Shown: positions 45,196-54,815, counted from the first letter of the stretch. The stretch: 64,000 bases of DNA from Chloroflexota bacterium (GCA_029262675.1 JAJCYW010000020.1:124001-188000), one strand, 5' to 3'. Numbers and translations are program-made. Notes: generated by a model not told the origin, from the letters alone.

Positions 45196-48100
45196 ATGGA
45201 CAGCATGTTCGGCGTCTCCATGAACATCATCATGTGGGTGTTGCTGGGCGCGCTGGGCGTCTCGCTCGCGGTGGTCGGCTACGTGATCCTGCGCTCCCGC
45301 GTGATGTTCATCATGGGTGTCCGCAACATGCCGCGCCGAATGGCGCAGACGACGCTGATCATCATCGGCCTGATGCTGAGCACGCTCATCATCGCCGCCG
45401 CGTTTACCACTGGCGACACGGTCAATCATAGCCTCAGCGCCACATCCTACGACCTGCTGGGCCATACGGACGAATGGATCCATCAAACCGCCGAGGAAGA
45501 CGGCCCGCCGCGTTCGATTGAATCGTCCGTGCCAGAAGAGGCCTATGATAGCCTGCGAACCGCGCTCTTGGCGGCCGACATTCCCGAGATCGACGGCTAC
45601 CTGCCGGTGCTGCTGGAGGACGTGCCCGTCATCAACCCCCGCAGTCGCCAGAGCGAGCCCGTCGTCAACTTCGTCGGTCTCGATAGCGAGGGCCTGGAAG
45701 GCTTCCCGGACGTCATCTCGATCACGAGCGGCGAGGCGCTCGACGTCGCCTCGCTCGATGCGAACGAGGTTTTCATGAACGAGAGCGCCGCCGACGACCT
45801 GGCGACCGAGGCGGGCGACGTGATCCAGATCTTCGTCCAGAACGTACAGTACGAGTTCACCGTCGTCGACATCGTGACCGACACGGTGCTCTCCGGCGTC
45901 GGCGATTTCGACAGCAAGAGCGGGTTCGTGACGCGCCTGGACACGTTGCAGGAGCTCTTCCAGCGACCCGGCGAAGTTAACCTGATCCTGCTCTCCAACC
46001 AGGGCGGCGTTCGCGACGGCATGGCGTTGACCGATGCGGTATCGGTCAAGGTCGATGAAGTGCTCGCAAACGCCGATCTGGCAGGCGAAGACTTGCGCAT
46101 GTACCCCGTGAAGCGCGACCTGGTCGAGGGGTCGGAAGAGGCCGGCAACATATTCACGACCTTCTTTCTCATCTTCGGCCTCTTCTCGATCGCGTCGGGC
46201 ATGCTGCTGATCGTAATGATCTTCGTCATGCTTGCGGCGGAACGAAAGTCGGAGCTGGGGATGGCGAGAGCCATCGGCGCCAAGCGCGGCCACCTGATGC
46301 AGATGTTCATGTCGGAAGGAATGGCCTACAACATGCTGTCGGCCATGGTGGGCGTCGGCCTCGGCGTCCTCGTTGCGTTCGGCATCGCCCAGGTTATGCG
46401 CACCATCTTCGGAGACTTCTTTCAGATCGAACCGCACGTCACGGCCCGCAGCCTGATCGTCTCATACAGTCTGGGCGTTGTCCTCACGTTCGTCACCGTG
46501 ACGTTCGCGTCGTACCGGGCGTCGAACCTGAACATCGTCGCCGCGATCCGTGACCTGCCAGAGGCCGAAGTACCCAACTCGGAGGCCGGCTCCGTGCGCG
46601 GATTCCTGCGCGGCGTCCTCAATGCCATCATTGTGGTGAGTACGGTTCCCGTCGGTGCGCTGGTCTTGATGCTCCGCGGGCAGTCGTTCGGATTCCCGTC
46701 GGAGGAGCGCGATCCGAGCGAACGGATTCCGCTCTGGCCGTTCCTGGTTGTGCCGCTGGCCCCGTTCTACGTGCTCGCGCTCCTCGTCGTGAGGCTCACG
46801 CGAGACCGCAAACCAGAAAGTATGGCGACGGGCTGGCTGCTGGCCGGCATCGTGCTGCCGCCGGTGGGACTGGTGCTGGTCGCGCTGCAGGACAGGCGGC
46901 GGCCGATCGCGTGGACCGCCGGCTTCGCGACGCTGGGCGTGGCGCTGGGGGCATTGCTGATCCAGGTCGGCCTCGCGAGCGACACGGCGTTTGCGTTCGC
47001 GCTCGGTTCGTCTCTGGTCGTGTTTGGGTTGGCGGCAGTCCTGGCGTTCTTCGGCCTGCCGGACCGGCCCGTCTACACAGCGATGGGCGTCTTTCTCGTC
47101 GTGTTCTGGGGCTTCGTCGCGGGGGCGCGCCTGGAGTTTCTGTTCGGCCAGTTGGACGGCGATATGGAGATGTTCTTCTTGAGCGGCGTGGTGATGGTGA
47201 CGGCGTCGACCTTCGTCACTGTCTACAACGCCGATATCGTGCTGGCCGTGCTCTCACACGTGGGCGGCTTCTTCGGCCCGCTCCTGCCGGCAATGAAGAC
47301 AGCCGTCGCGTATCCGCTCGCCAGCCGCTTTCGCACTGGCATGACGATGGCCATGATCTCCCTTGTCATATTCGCGCTCACGATGATGTCCACTATGAAC
47401 CTCAACTTCGAACGCCTCTTTCTTGCGGACGACGCGCGCGGCGGGTGGGACGTTGTCGTTGTGGAGAACCCGAACAACCCGATCGCCGATCTGCCCGCCG
47501 CGCTGGAAGCGGTAGATGCCACGGCACAGGAGAGCTTCGCTGCGGTTGGCCGCCTGGACATCGCGCGGGAGTCGCGCGTCGCTCAGGTCAACCTAGAGGA
47601 GACCAATTTCGACGAGTACCCCGTAGTTGGCGTCGACCAGGGCTTTGTGGCGGGCGGCAGCGTGCCGCTTTCCGCCCGCGCCGTCGGCTACGAGAGCGAC
47701 CGCGACGTCTGGCAGGCGCTGGCGTCGCGCCGCGACGTCGCCGTCGTCGACCGCTTCACCGTCGAGAGCGGTGGCTTCAACTTCGACGGGTCGGGTTTCA
47801 GCATCTCCGGTATCGATCCCCAGGCGACTGAGTTCGAGCCGATCCGGCTGAAGATCCGCGATGAGATTAGCAGCCTCGATGCCCAGGTGGAGGTGATCGG
47901 CGTCATCGAGCTGGGGGCAAGCGCCAGCTTTATCGGTGTGTACGTTCCCGCGGACGCGTTCCTCACGGTGTTCGGGAAGCCGTTCGTGTCGAGCCACTTG
48001 GTGGCGTTGGAGGACGCGGGCGAGTCGAAGACGATTGCGCGCGAGATCGAGGCGGCACTGCTCACGGGCGGCGCACAGGCCGATTCGCTCAAGGAGCTGA

Positions 48101-48528
48101 TCGACGATCAGCAGGCGTTGAGCAGGAACTTCTTCCTCCTCATGCAGGGCTTTATGGGGCTCGGCCTCTTCGTCGGCATCGCCGCCGTGGGAGTGATCGC
48201 GTTCCGCACCGTCGTCGAACGGCGGCAGCAGATTGGGATGCTGCGTGCGATTGGCTACAAGCGCCGCACCGTGGCCCTCAGCTTCGTGATGGAGTCGTCG
48301 TTCGTCACCGTGCTCGGCATCTCTTCCGGCGTTGGCTTAGCCGTCTGGCTCTCCTACTTTCTGCTCACCAGTGACGAGTTTCCCACCTCAAGTGCCGGCT
48401 ACGTGATCCCTTGGCTCCAGATCGGCATCTTCAGCGGCCTGGCGTTCCTGGCATCGCTAATCATGACGTACATCCCGTCGCGTCAGGCCGCCAGCGTCCC
48501 GATTGCGGACGCGCTCCGCTACGAATAA
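45196..48528 (+). CDS. Large FtsX/MacB-type ABC transporter permease
   Basis: 1110 residues, about twice the usual MacB length, because two FtsX-type cores are joined. An N-terminal helix (about 10-35) is followed by an extracytoplasmic domain, FtsX core 1 (about 310-460), a middle membrane block of several helices (about 470-700), a second extracytoplasmic domain, and FtsX core 2 (about 975-1110) ending in IADALRYE. The EMARAIGAK-like and MLRAIGYKRRT coupling segments are visible. It forms the channel or mechanotransmission unit with the upstream ATPase. The gene order implies one operon. Confidence 0.92.
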   Translation: MDSMFGVSMNIIMWVLLGALGVSLAVVGYVILRSRVMFIMGVRNMPRRMAQTTLIIIGLMLSTLIIAAAFTTGDTVNHSLSATSYDLLGHTDEWIHQTAEEDGPPRSIESSVPEEAYDSLRTALLAADIPEIDGYLPVLLEDVPVINPRSRQSEPVVNFVGLDSEGLEGFPDVISITSGEALDVASLDANEVFMNESAADDLATEAGDVIQIFVQNVQYEFTVVDIVTDTVLSGVGDFDSKSGFVTRLDTLQELFQRPGEVNLILLSNQGGVRDGMALTDAVSVKVDEVLANADLAGEDLRMYPVKRDLVEGSEEAGNIFTTFFLIFGLFSIASGMLLIVMIFVMLAAERKSELGMARAIGAKRGHLMQMFMSEGMAYNMLSAMVGVGLGVLVAFGIAQVMRTIFGDFFQIEPHVTARSLIVSYSLGVVLTFVTVTFASYRASNLNIVAAIRDLPEAEVPNSEAGSVRGFLRGVLNAIIVVSTVPVGALVLMLRGQSFGFPSEERDPSERIPLWPFLVVPLAPFYVLALLVVRLTRDRKPESMATGWLLAGIVLPPVGLVLVALQDRRRPIAWTAGFATLGVALGALLIQVGLASDTAFAFALGSSLVVFGLAAVLAFFGLPDRPVYTAMGVFLVVFWGFVAGARLEFLFGQLDGDMEMFFLSGVVMVTASTFVTVYNADIVLAVLSHVGGFFGPLLPAMKTAVAYPLASRFRTGMTMAMISLVIFALTMMSTMNLNFERLFLADDARGGWDVVVVENPNNPIADLPAALEAVDATAQESFAAVGRLDIARESRVAQVNLEETNFDEYPVVGVDQGFVAGGSVPLSARAVGYESDRDVWQALASRRDVAVVDRFTVESGGFNFDGSGFSISGIDPQATEFEPIRLKIRDEISSLDAQVEVIGVIELGASASFIGVYVPADAFLTVFGKPFVSSHLVALEDAGESKTIAREIEAALLTGGAQADSLKELIDDQQALSRNFFLLMQGFMGLGLFVGIAAVGVIAFRTVVERRQQIGMLRAIGYKRRTVALSFVMESSFVTVLGISSGVGLAVWLSYFLLTSDEFPTSSAGYVIPWLQIGIFSGLAFLASLIMTYIPSRQAASVPIADALRYE

Positions 48529-48801
48529 CCACGAACCGGTGAGGAGGGAGTCTGCGCTGCGATACAGGCGGCCTCGCCGGCAGCGTGCCGATTGCAGACG
48601 CGCTCCGCTACGAGAAGGGCTGCTCGCTGAGGCGAGCAGCCTGTAGTTGCCTGCTGGCAACTACTGGTGCAGAGGCGACAGGGGCCGGTCACTCTCTGGC
48701 GGCAGTTGCTGGCCGAAACCGCAGCTTCCGCGTGCCGCCGGAAGGTAATCGGACTCTGTTGTGGATTCGGGAGAGGCCTCCAGTTCTCGCCAGGGAACTG
48801 G
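48529..48801. repeat. Decayed duplicate of the permease 3' end and hairpin cluster
   Basis: 48581-48613 copies 48492-48524 (the permease end) at 31 of 33 positions, but the reading frame before it is broken. Two perfect hairpins follow: GGCTGCTCGC (48618-48627, 10-bp stem) and GTAGTTGCC (48643-48651, 9-bp stem). A third lies at 48780-48801. These may end the transporter transcript. No gene is seen. Confidence 0.75.
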
Positions 48802-48803
48802 AA

Positions 48804-48825
48804 GCTGTTGCCGTCAGGCAACAGC
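48804..48825 (-). terminator. Hairpin after the small lipoprotein gene
   Basis: GCTGTTGCC (48804-48812) pairs with GGCAACAGC (48817-48825), directly beyond the minus-strand stop at 48827. Confidence 0.7.
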
Positions 48826-48826
48826 C

Positions 48827-49192
48827 CTACTCCGGCGTCAGCGCGTCGAGTTCGTTGAGGACGAGATCGATCAGGCCGGGGTCGGCGTTGTCGATCGCGC
48901 GCTCCACTGCGGAGCAGATGTCGTCCACCGCATCGTCGGAAGCGTAGGACGCCAGCTCCCTGCACGATGCGAGCAGGTCCTCCCGGATGTCGTTGGGTAG
49001 GCTGCCGATGTTCTCGCCGTAGCCCTCAAGGTCGGCCTGCAGATCTGCGCGCGCCGTCTCGAAGGCCGCCGGCGCGTCCGTGCCGTCGGGGTTGGGAGTG
49101 GTGTCGCCGTTCGAGTCACCGCCGCAACCGGCGACGATGCCCGCGACGGCGGCCAGCGCGACGATGACCGGGGCGGCACGCCACAGCTTCAT
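48827..49192 (-). CDS. Small lipoprotein, function unknown
   Basis: 121 residues. A signal of the form MKLWRAAPVIVALAAVAG ends in a lipobox-like IVAGC followed by GGDSNG, so it is probably lipid-anchored. The mature part is acidic and helical (ADLQADLEGYGENIG). The ATG at 49192 overlaps the stop of the phosphodiesterase gene by four bases (ATGA), so the two are coupled. No family is recognised. Confidence 0.75.
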   Translation of the reverse strand: MKLWRAAPVIVALAAVAGIVAGCGGDSNGDTTPNPDGTDAPAAFETARADLQADLEGYGENIGSLPNDIREDLLASCRELASYASDDAVDDICSAVERAIDNADPGLIDLVLNELDALTPE

Positions 49193-51147
49193 TGAGCCGT
49201 CCGCGCCGCGACGCCGTAGAGCTGTTCGCGCAGGTCCGGGACGATGCCGCCGCCGTCCAGGCGGAGGTGGCGCAGGTTGAAGTCGTCGTGCTCGACGGTG
49301 ATAGTGGCGCCGTCCAGGATTGCGCCGTCCGGCAGGTCGAGCTTGATCACACCGCTGGCACCGGTCTGCGCGCCCGCTAGCTCGCGACCACCCGCCTCGC
49401 TGACGGTGACCGTCGCGTCGTGCACGGGCGGATGCTCGCCACTCTCGTCGGCGTCGTTGTGGCGGACGGTGACGCGTACCGTGCCCGCCGTCTCCCGCGA
49501 GACGTGGACGTCTAGGTCCATGAAGTAGGCCCAGCATTCTGGCGTCTGCACCTTGAAGCCCTGCTTCTCCAGTAGCGATATCTGGTCGGCGGCGAGCTCC
49601 GTGTCGACGGGCGCCATGCCGTGGTCTGCCGCGATGATGAAGACTGTGCTCTCGTAGAGGCCCGTGTCTTCGAGCGTGCGCAGGATCCGGCCGATGCGCC
49701 GGTCCGTCTCGTCGAGCGCTTCGCGCTGCATCTCGTGGTGGGGACCGAAGTCGTGGCCCGCGCCGTCGGTGATCATGAACTGGTGGAAGGTGAAGACCGG
49801 CGGGGGGTGGCTGTCGTCCGTGAAGAGGACCAGCGCCTGGGCGGTGCCGCGGTTGTCGATCATCGAGCTGGTGCCGATGCGGTCGATGCCTTCCATCCGC
49901 CAGCGAGGACTGATGTCCGGCGCAGCCTCGTGCGTAAACGCGCGCAGCCGGTCACGGTCGCCAATCGTGCGGCGCTCCAAGACGGTGTGGTCGGCATCGC
50001 GGCTGCAGGGCTCGTGGATCGTTGCCGTGAACGCGCCGTCGTGGCCCTGCCAATCGCCACGCGCGCGGTGGAGCGCTTCGAAGAGCGTTTCGACTTCATT
50101 GCCGAGGTAGCGGGCGGTATCGAACGTGTCGTCGTAGGGGCTGACGAGCTGACGTTTCTCGCGCAGGTAGTAGTTGTTGTTGACCAGGTCGTGGTGGCCG
50201 CCCCAGCATCCCGTGCCAATGGTGTTGTGGCTGGGCCAGGTGATGCTGGGGAAGTTGACGATGCTGCCGTAGCGCAGCCGGTGGCCGGAGCCGGCGATGC
50301 GGCGCAGGTTCGGTATCGAGTCCGGCTCGTTGTCCAGGCGGTCGTAGAGTTCGGTTGCGCTCTGGCCGTCCATGTGGAACAGATACACACGCTCCGGTCT
50401 GCTTTTCAGCTCGCCGTGTTCGTCAACGTCCAGGATATCGTCCAGCGGCCGGCCGTCCTGGCGCTTCAGGTAGACGTCGTCCGAAGGCCGGCCGGTGGCG
50501 TCGGTACCGCTGATCTTCGGCAAGCCCAGCAGCTTCGCGATGGTCGGCGCGATGTCGACGTGGCGCGCCAGGCCGTCACTGACGCCTGGCTGCACGCCCG
50601 GGCCCGCGAAGATCAGCGGCGCCCGCGACTGGACGATATCGAGCGCGCCGTGCTGGCCGGGCTGCGTCTTGTACGCGAAGGTCTTCGGGTTTAGCACCAG
50701 GTCAGGCGCGTTTGGGCTATCGAAGAGCTGCGCGATGCGTTCGTAGGCGAGGGGATAGCTGAGGTGGGCGGGCTCGATGAAGGCTTGATTGGCGTCGCCA
50801 GTGGGGTGGCCGGAGCGCGCGGCGGCCTCCAGCTCTTCCTCCACGGTCGCGAGCGTCTGCGTGTCCTGGTTCTCGATTGGGTTCTCGCCGATCGTCTCGA
50901 TGACGGCGAAGTCGTGGGTACCGTTCTCTCCCAACGAGCGCTGGAAGCGCACCATGCCGCGCGTGGCCCAGACTTCGTACGCGCCGTCGCGATAGGTGAT
51001 GACGAAGTCCGTCTGCTCGCCAACGACGGGGTCGGTCAGCAGCACGTGGATGGCCCGGTTGCCGGTCTCCGCCTGGTTCGCGTCCAGGCCCTGGCCGGCG
51101 AGCCGTTCGGGCGGCGCCAGCGTTCGTTCGGCTTCGCTCGTCGTCAT
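49189..51147 (-). CDS. NPP/alkaline-phosphatase superfamily phosphodiesterase
   Basis: 652 residues. The core has the NPP signature block FPSITWPSHNTIGTG, with the nucleophilic Thr/Ser candidate and metal ligands, and a later AADHGM and a TFHQF-DGAGHD set. Two N-terminal metal-loop segments (GARQ-type) precede a roughly 200-residue insert. The C-terminal about 110 residues are beta-rich (TVSEAGGRELAG). No signal peptide is seen. These enzymes hydrolyse phosphodiester, sulfate or phosphonate substrates with two metals. The start ATG is at 51147. It overlaps the lipoprotein gene downstream. Confidence 0.85.
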   Translation of the reverse strand: MTTSEAERTLAPPERLAGQGLDANQAETGNRAIHVLLTDPVVGEQTDFVITYRDGAYEVWATRGMVRFQRSLGENGTHDFAVIETIGENPIENQDTQTLATVEEELEAAARSGHPTGDANQAFIEPAHLSYPLAYERIAQLFDSPNAPDLVLNPKTFAYKTQPGQHGALDIVQSRAPLIFAGPGVQPGVSDGLARHVDIAPTIAKLLGLPKISGTDATGRPSDDVYLKRQDGRPLDDILDVDEHGELKSRPERVYLFHMDGQSATELYDRLDNEPDSIPNLRRIAGSGHRLRYGSIVNFPSITWPSHNTIGTGCWGGHHDLVNNNYYLREKRQLVSPYDDTFDTARYLGNEVETLFEALHRARGDWQGHDGAFTATIHEPCSRDADHTVLERRTIGDRDRLRAFTHEAAPDISPRWRMEGIDRIGTSSMIDNRGTAQALVLFTDDSHPPPVFTFHQFMITDGAGHDFGPHHEMQREALDETDRRIGRILRTLEDTGLYESTVFIIAADHGMAPVDTELAADQISLLEKQGFKVQTPECWAYFMDLDVHVSRETAGTVRVTVRHNDADESGEHPPVHDATVTVSEAGGRELAGAQTGASGVIKLDLPDGAILDGATITVEHDDFNLRHLRLDGGGIVPDLREQLYGVAARTAQ

Positions 51148-51220
51148 GGTGGAGATCCTCCGCGCTGCTGCAGGGTGACGGTGCGTCCTAGTGTACCCGA
51201 TGCGCGGACGCGCGTCTGCA

Positions 51221-52498
51221 CTACAGCTGCAGCAGCTTCGCGAGGCCGCGCCCGGACCGGAAAGGCCCGACGACGGCCAGGTTGAGGCGCTCTTTCAGGA
51301 AGAGCTCACGCGCGACATCTTGGATATCGGCGGGCGAGACGGCATCGATCATCTCAGAAACGTCGTCTATCGTGCGCACGCGACCGGCCAGCAACTCCTG
51401 CGCGCCGATCCAATCGGAAACGACGCGGGTGTCCTCCATGCGCAGCAGGATGCGGCCCTTCGCCATCTCCTTGGCGCGCGCCAGCTCCTCTTCTGGAACC
51501 GGTTCGTTGCGCAGCCGCGCCAGCTCCTCCAGAATCGCCGTGACCGTCTCACCGGCCTTCTGCGGATCGACGCCCGCGTAGATGATGAAGGCGCCGATGT
51601 CTTGCAGGTAGCTTGCGTAGCAGTGGACGTCGTAGCAGAGGCCACGCCGTTCGCGCAGCTCCAGCGCCAGGCGGCTTCCCATTCCTTCGCCCAGCACGGA
51701 GCTGAGCAGGCTGAGGGCGTAACGCCGCGGGTGTTGCAGCGGCAGGCCGCGCACGGCGATCGAGATATGGGCCTGTTCAGTCGGCCGGTGCTTCGTGACG
51801 GCGCGAGGCCGCTGCTGGCCGTCGACGGCGGGGTACCAGCCGTCCGGCACGCCGGGCTCCCAGTCGCCTAGCTGTTCGGCGGCCAGCTCCGTCACCTGGC
51901 GGTGGTCGATCGCTCCGGCGACGCTGAGGACGACGTTGTTGGGCACGTACTGGCGCCGGAGGTAGTCCTTTGCCATCTCTGGCGTCAGGCCAAGTACACT
52001 CTCCTCGCTGCCGGCGATGTCGCGGCCCAGCGGTTGGTCCGGCCAGAGCGTTTCGTCCAGCAGCACGTCGACCTGCTGTTGCGGCGAATCGGCGACCATC
52101 GCCAACTCCTCCAGCACCACCTTGCGCTCCTTCTCCATCTCCTCGGCGGACAGCAGCGGCCTGCGAACGAGGTCGGCCACCACGTCGATCGCGAGGTCGA
52201 GGTGGGCCTGGGCCACCTTGCTGTAGAAGACGGTCAACTCCTTGTCTGTCGCCGCGTTGATCATGCCGCCGACGCCGTCGATGGCCTGTGAGACCTCCTG
52301 CGGTGTCGGCCGGCGTTCGGTGCCCTTGAAGCAGAGGTGCTCTAGGAAGTGGGCCAGGCCGGCTTGCTCCGCCGTCTCGTAGCGAGAGCCGGTACCGACG
52401 TAGAGGCTCACCGCGACAGACCGCGTCTGGGGCATCGGTGCGGTGACGATGCGCAGGCCGTTCGGGAGCGTCGTCTTGTGGAAGAAGTGGTCGTGCAT
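51221..52498 (-). CDS. M16 family metallopeptidase (pitrilysin-like)
   Basis: 425 residues. The inverted zinc motif HFLEH has His50, Glu53 and His54, and a distal Glu follows in the KERKVVLEEL helix. The N-terminus (TTLPNGLRIVTAP) and the C-terminal RGLCYDVHCYASY segment are typical of single-domain bacterial M16 proteins. Usually the active form is a dimer; no second M16 gene is adjacent. It is probably cytosolic and degrades peptides. The start ATG is at 52498. Confidence 0.93.
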   Translation of the reverse strand: MHDHFFHKTTLPNGLRIVTAPMPQTRSVAVSLYVGTGSRYETAEQAGLAHFLEHLCFKGTERRPTPQEVSQAIDGVGGMINAATDKELTVFYSKVAQAHLDLAIDVVADLVRRPLLSAEEMEKERKVVLEELAMVADSPQQQVDVLLDETLWPDQPLGRDIAGSEESVLGLTPEMAKDYLRRQYVPNNVVLSVAGAIDHRQVTELAAEQLGDWEPGVPDGWYPAVDGQQRPRAVTKHRPTEQAHISIAVRGLPLQHPRRYALSLLSSVLGEGMGSRLALELRERRGLCYDVHCYASYLQDIGAFIIYAGVDPQKAGETVTAILEELARLRNEPVPEEELARAKEMAKGRILLRMEDTRVVSDWIGAQELLAGRVRTIDDVSEMIDAVSPADIQDVARELFLKERLNLAVVGPFRSGRGLAKLLQL

Positions 52499-52585
52499 CA
52501 GGTGTGTGTGTCTTAGATTAGTCGAAGCGGGCGGCTCGGCGCATTGTACGGTTCGCCGCGCGGGGCGGTCAAACCAAGCGGCCGG

Positions 52586-52615
52586 TTGCAGCGCTGAGAT
52601 CGACGTTGGTATACT
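52586..52615 (+). promoter_or_regulatory. Predicted promoter of the tRNA cluster
   Basis: TTGCAG (52586-52591), an 18-base spacer and TATACT (52610-52615) with an extended TG. tRNA-Trp starts 11 bases downstream. Confidence 0.65.
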
Positions 52616-52625
52616 CCCTTGGCAT

Positions 52626-52702
52626 AGGAGTGTAGCTCAGTTGGCTAGAGCAACGGTCTCCAAAACCGTAGGTCGGGGGTTCGAGTCCCTCCACTCCTGC
52701 CA
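52626..52702 (+). tRNA. trnW: tRNA-Trp (anticodon CCA)
   Basis: Acceptor AGGAGTG pairs with CACTCCT. The anticodon stem ACGGT/ACCGT has loop CTCCAAA, so the anticodon is CCA. The GGTTCGAGTCC T-arm is present and the 3' CCA is encoded. Confidence 0.95.
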
Positions 52703-52713
52703 AGTAGCGTTCA

Positions 52714-52798
52714 GCCGAGGTGGTGAAATTGGCAGACACGCGGTCTTGAGGGGGCCGTGCCTTCGGGCGTAAGGGTTCGAGTCCCTTCCTCGGCACCA
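52714..52798 (+). tRNA. trnL: tRNA-Leu (anticodon GAG)
   Basis: Acceptor GCCGAGG pairs with CCTCGGC. The anticodon loop is TTGAGGG (GAG). A long variable arm, as in leucine tRNAs, precedes the GGTTCGAGTCC T-arm. CCA is encoded. It follows tRNA-Trp by 11 bp. Confidence 0.93.
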
Positions 52799-52887
52799 GT
52801 GGAGCCCACAGGGCCGGCCGCGGGCCAACTCAAGCGGCCGCGCGACACATCAGCTTGTCGGGCCGGCCTTGTTAGCATCGAGTACGG

Positions 52888-52962
52888 GGCGACGTAGCCA
52901 AGTGGTTAAGGCAGGGGTCTGCAAAACCCCCATCACCGGTTCGAATCCGGTCGTCGCCTCCA
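52888..52962 (+). tRNA. trnC: tRNA-Cys (anticodon GCA)
   Basis: Acceptor GGCGACG pairs with CGTCGCC. The anticodon stem GGGGT/ACCCC has loop CTGCAAA (GCA). The T-arm CCGGTTCGAATCCGG is perfect and CCA is encoded. Confidence 0.95.
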
Positions 52963-53036
52963 TCCCGAACAGTTGGACGGGCTCAGAGCCGTTTCCCGGT
53001 TCTGGGCCCGTTCTTTACACGCGAGGATGCCGTAGC

Positions 53037-53627
53037 ATGAGCGACCGAGCCCAGGCCGTCCTACGCAGGCTGGAAGACGAAGACCGCACGGATCGCAGCG
53101 ACGGCACGCCCCAGAGTGGCCGTTTGCGCGCCATCTCGCCGGAGGTCGGACGCTTTCTGCAGATGCTCGTTAAGATCGCCGGCACGCAGCGGCTGCTGGA
53201 GATTGGCACCTCCGGCGGCTACTCGACGATCACGCTGGCCCTGGCGCTGCGTGAGACCGGCGGCACAATCACGTCGCTGGAGCTCGATCCCGCGAAGGTC
53301 GAGCGCGCCGGACGTAACCTCGCCGAAGCGGGCGTCGATGACATCGTCACGGTACGCAAAGGCGATGCGCTGGCGATGCTGGCGGGCCTGGACGCAGGCA
53401 GCTTTGACTTCGTCTTCCTAGACTTTGAGAAGGAGCTCTACCTCTCGGCATTAGAACCGATCGTCCGCGTCCTGGTGCCGGGCGGCCTGCTTGTCGCGGA
53501 CAACCTGCTCTCGCACGCCGATGACCTGGCGGAATTTCGGACGGCGGCGGAGTCGCACCCGGAGTTGGAGTGCGTGCTGATACCAATACCGCGTGGGGAG
53601 CTGTTGTGCCGCAAGCGCCGCGCGTGA
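53037..53627 (+). CDS. O-methyltransferase, SAM-dependent (class I)
   Basis: 196 residues. SAM motif I is LLEIGTSGGYST, then a TSLELD acidic strand, an FVFLDFEKE motif with the acidic metal or SAM-loop residues, and the GGLLVADNLLSH strand. It resembles the COMT/caffeoyl-CoA O-methyltransferase group. The ATG at 53037 is chosen because sequence upstream overlaps tRNA-Cys. Substrate is unknown. It stands between tRNA genes on the same strand. Confidence 0.88.
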   Translation: MSDRAQAVLRRLEDEDRTDRSDGTPQSGRLRAISPEVGRFLQMLVKIAGTQRLLEIGTSGGYSTITLALALRETGGTITSLELDPAKVERAGRNLAEAGVDDIVTVRKGDALAMLAGLDAGSFDFVFLDFEKELYLSALEPIVRVLVPGGLLVADNLLSHADDLAEFRTAAESHPELECVLIPIPRGELLCRKRRA

Positions 53628-53679
53628 CGTGAAGGCGCGCCGCGGGTTACTCTGCAGAAGCCAAGGCGGCTGACCCGGT

Positions 53680-53768
53680 GCCGGGGTGGCGAAATTGGCA
53701 GACGCAGCGGACTTAAAATCCGCCGTCCCGAAAGGGACTTGTGGGTTCGATCCCCACCCCCGGCACCA
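53680..53768 (+). tRNA. trnL: tRNA-Leu (anticodon TAA)
   Basis: Acceptor GCCGGGG pairs with CCCCGGC. The anticodon loop is CTTAAAA (TAA). It has the long variable arm CGTCCCGAAAGGGACTTG and an encoded CCA. The 3' half is duplicated at 54816-54867. Confidence 0.95.
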
Positions 53769-53873
53769 ACGCTAAATGAGCCGGCACCCTCATGAAATCG
53801 CGCCCAGCAATGTTAGACTGGGCGTTGGCAGCGTGGCTATGCCAGCCAGATCGCTAATGAAACGGGTGATCCT

Positions 53874-54710
53874 ATGATCAGGGCCTTGTGGAGGCGCAGC
53901 CCTTGGGCGCGCACGGTGTACGCGCAGGCGCTCTCGACATACGAACGGATCGTGCCGATTCCAGTGCCTCGATACATTCAGGGAACACCGACCATAGACG
54001 ATGGTGGGCATGGTGCATTTCCCCGACTCACGGCCGAAACACTAGGCAGCGCTGCCGTGTCGCCAGAGACGAAAAAGTTCGTCATCGGCGTACTCAGCAG
54101 ATTGACACAGATTGAGGAGTTGGAGCTGCAGCAATTGAAGATGCGCGCAGGGCTGGAGAAGTTTGGCGTTCACTGGCGCCACGCGAGCCTGCATACGCTG
54201 CTCAGCGCCGCCTCGTACTTCATTCAACCCGACAACTATCTGGAGATCGGCGTGCGGCGTGGCTATAGCGCTGCAGTTGTTGCAGCGATGTGTCCTTCAT
54301 CCAATATCTATGGCTTCGATCTTTGGATGGAGGACTACGCCGACATCCCCAATCCCGGCCCAGACTTCGTGCGCGGGGAGCTAGTCAGAGCTGGCCATCA
54401 GGCCACAGCAACACTCGTATCCGGCGATAGCCGTTCGACCGTTCCAAAGTTCCTCGCCGGGCATCCGGATCTGTTCTTCGATTTGGTCACGGTCGATGGA
54501 GTGAAGAGTATCCGTGGCGCCGCGTTCGATTTTGCGCATGCGTTGCCGCGGCTCAAGGTCGGTGGCGTGGTAGCTTACGACGACCTGCCGGTCAAGCCAT
54601 CGTTGAGGCGTGTCTGGAATCGCCTGGTCTGCGATGATGACCGGTTCGTGAGCTGGGAGTTCCTGGACGGGAGCATGGGCGTAGCGGGAGCGATCCGTGT
54701 GAGAGAATAG
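53874..54710 (+). CDS. Class I SAM-dependent methyltransferase-like protein in a possible mini-island
   Basis: 278 residues. YLEIGVRRGYSA gives SAM motif I, FDLVTVDG a further motif and GGVVAYDDL the late strand, as in the Methyltransf_24/cephalosporin-hydroxylase-like group. The basic N-terminus (WRRSPWARTVY) is not a signal peptide. The gene lies alone between the tRNA-Leu(TAA) gene and a copy of its 3' half. Codon use looks less GC-biased than in neighbours, which would fit transfer. No weak or strong ribosome-binding site is certain. Substrate unknown. Confidence 0.8.
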   Translation: MIRALWRRSPWARTVYAQALSTYERIVPIPVPRYIQGTPTIDDGGHGAFPRLTAETLGSAAVSPETKKFVIGVLSRLTQIEELELQQLKMRAGLEKFGVHWRHASLHTLLSAASYFIQPDNYLEIGVRRGYSAAVVAAMCPSSNIYGFDLWMEDYADIPNPGPDFVRGELVRAGHQATATLVSGDSRSTVPKFLAGHPDLFFDLVTVDGVKSIRGAAFDFAHALPRLKVGGVVAYDDLPVKPSLRRVWNRLVCDDDRFVSWEFLDGSMGVAGAIRVRE

Positions 54711-54815
54711 TCAGCCGCCGACAGCCCGCGACAGCTCGGGCGTCACAGCTTGCACAGCCCCCGACACACATATGCACTGGACAACATGCGGTGGCAGGCC
54801 TGGGGTGTGACCTAG
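54711..54815. other. Gene-free DNA before the tRNA fragment
   Basis: I see no gene or clear signal. The sequence has no long frame with a ribosome-binding site, and it belongs to the interval bounded by the tRNA-Leu copies. Confidence 0.5.

Noticed and set aside
45022..46437. Minus-strand frame of 471 codons over the ABC transporter genes
   Set aside because: Antisense to a well-supported ATPase and permease; His/Asp/Arg-rich and without any family motif.
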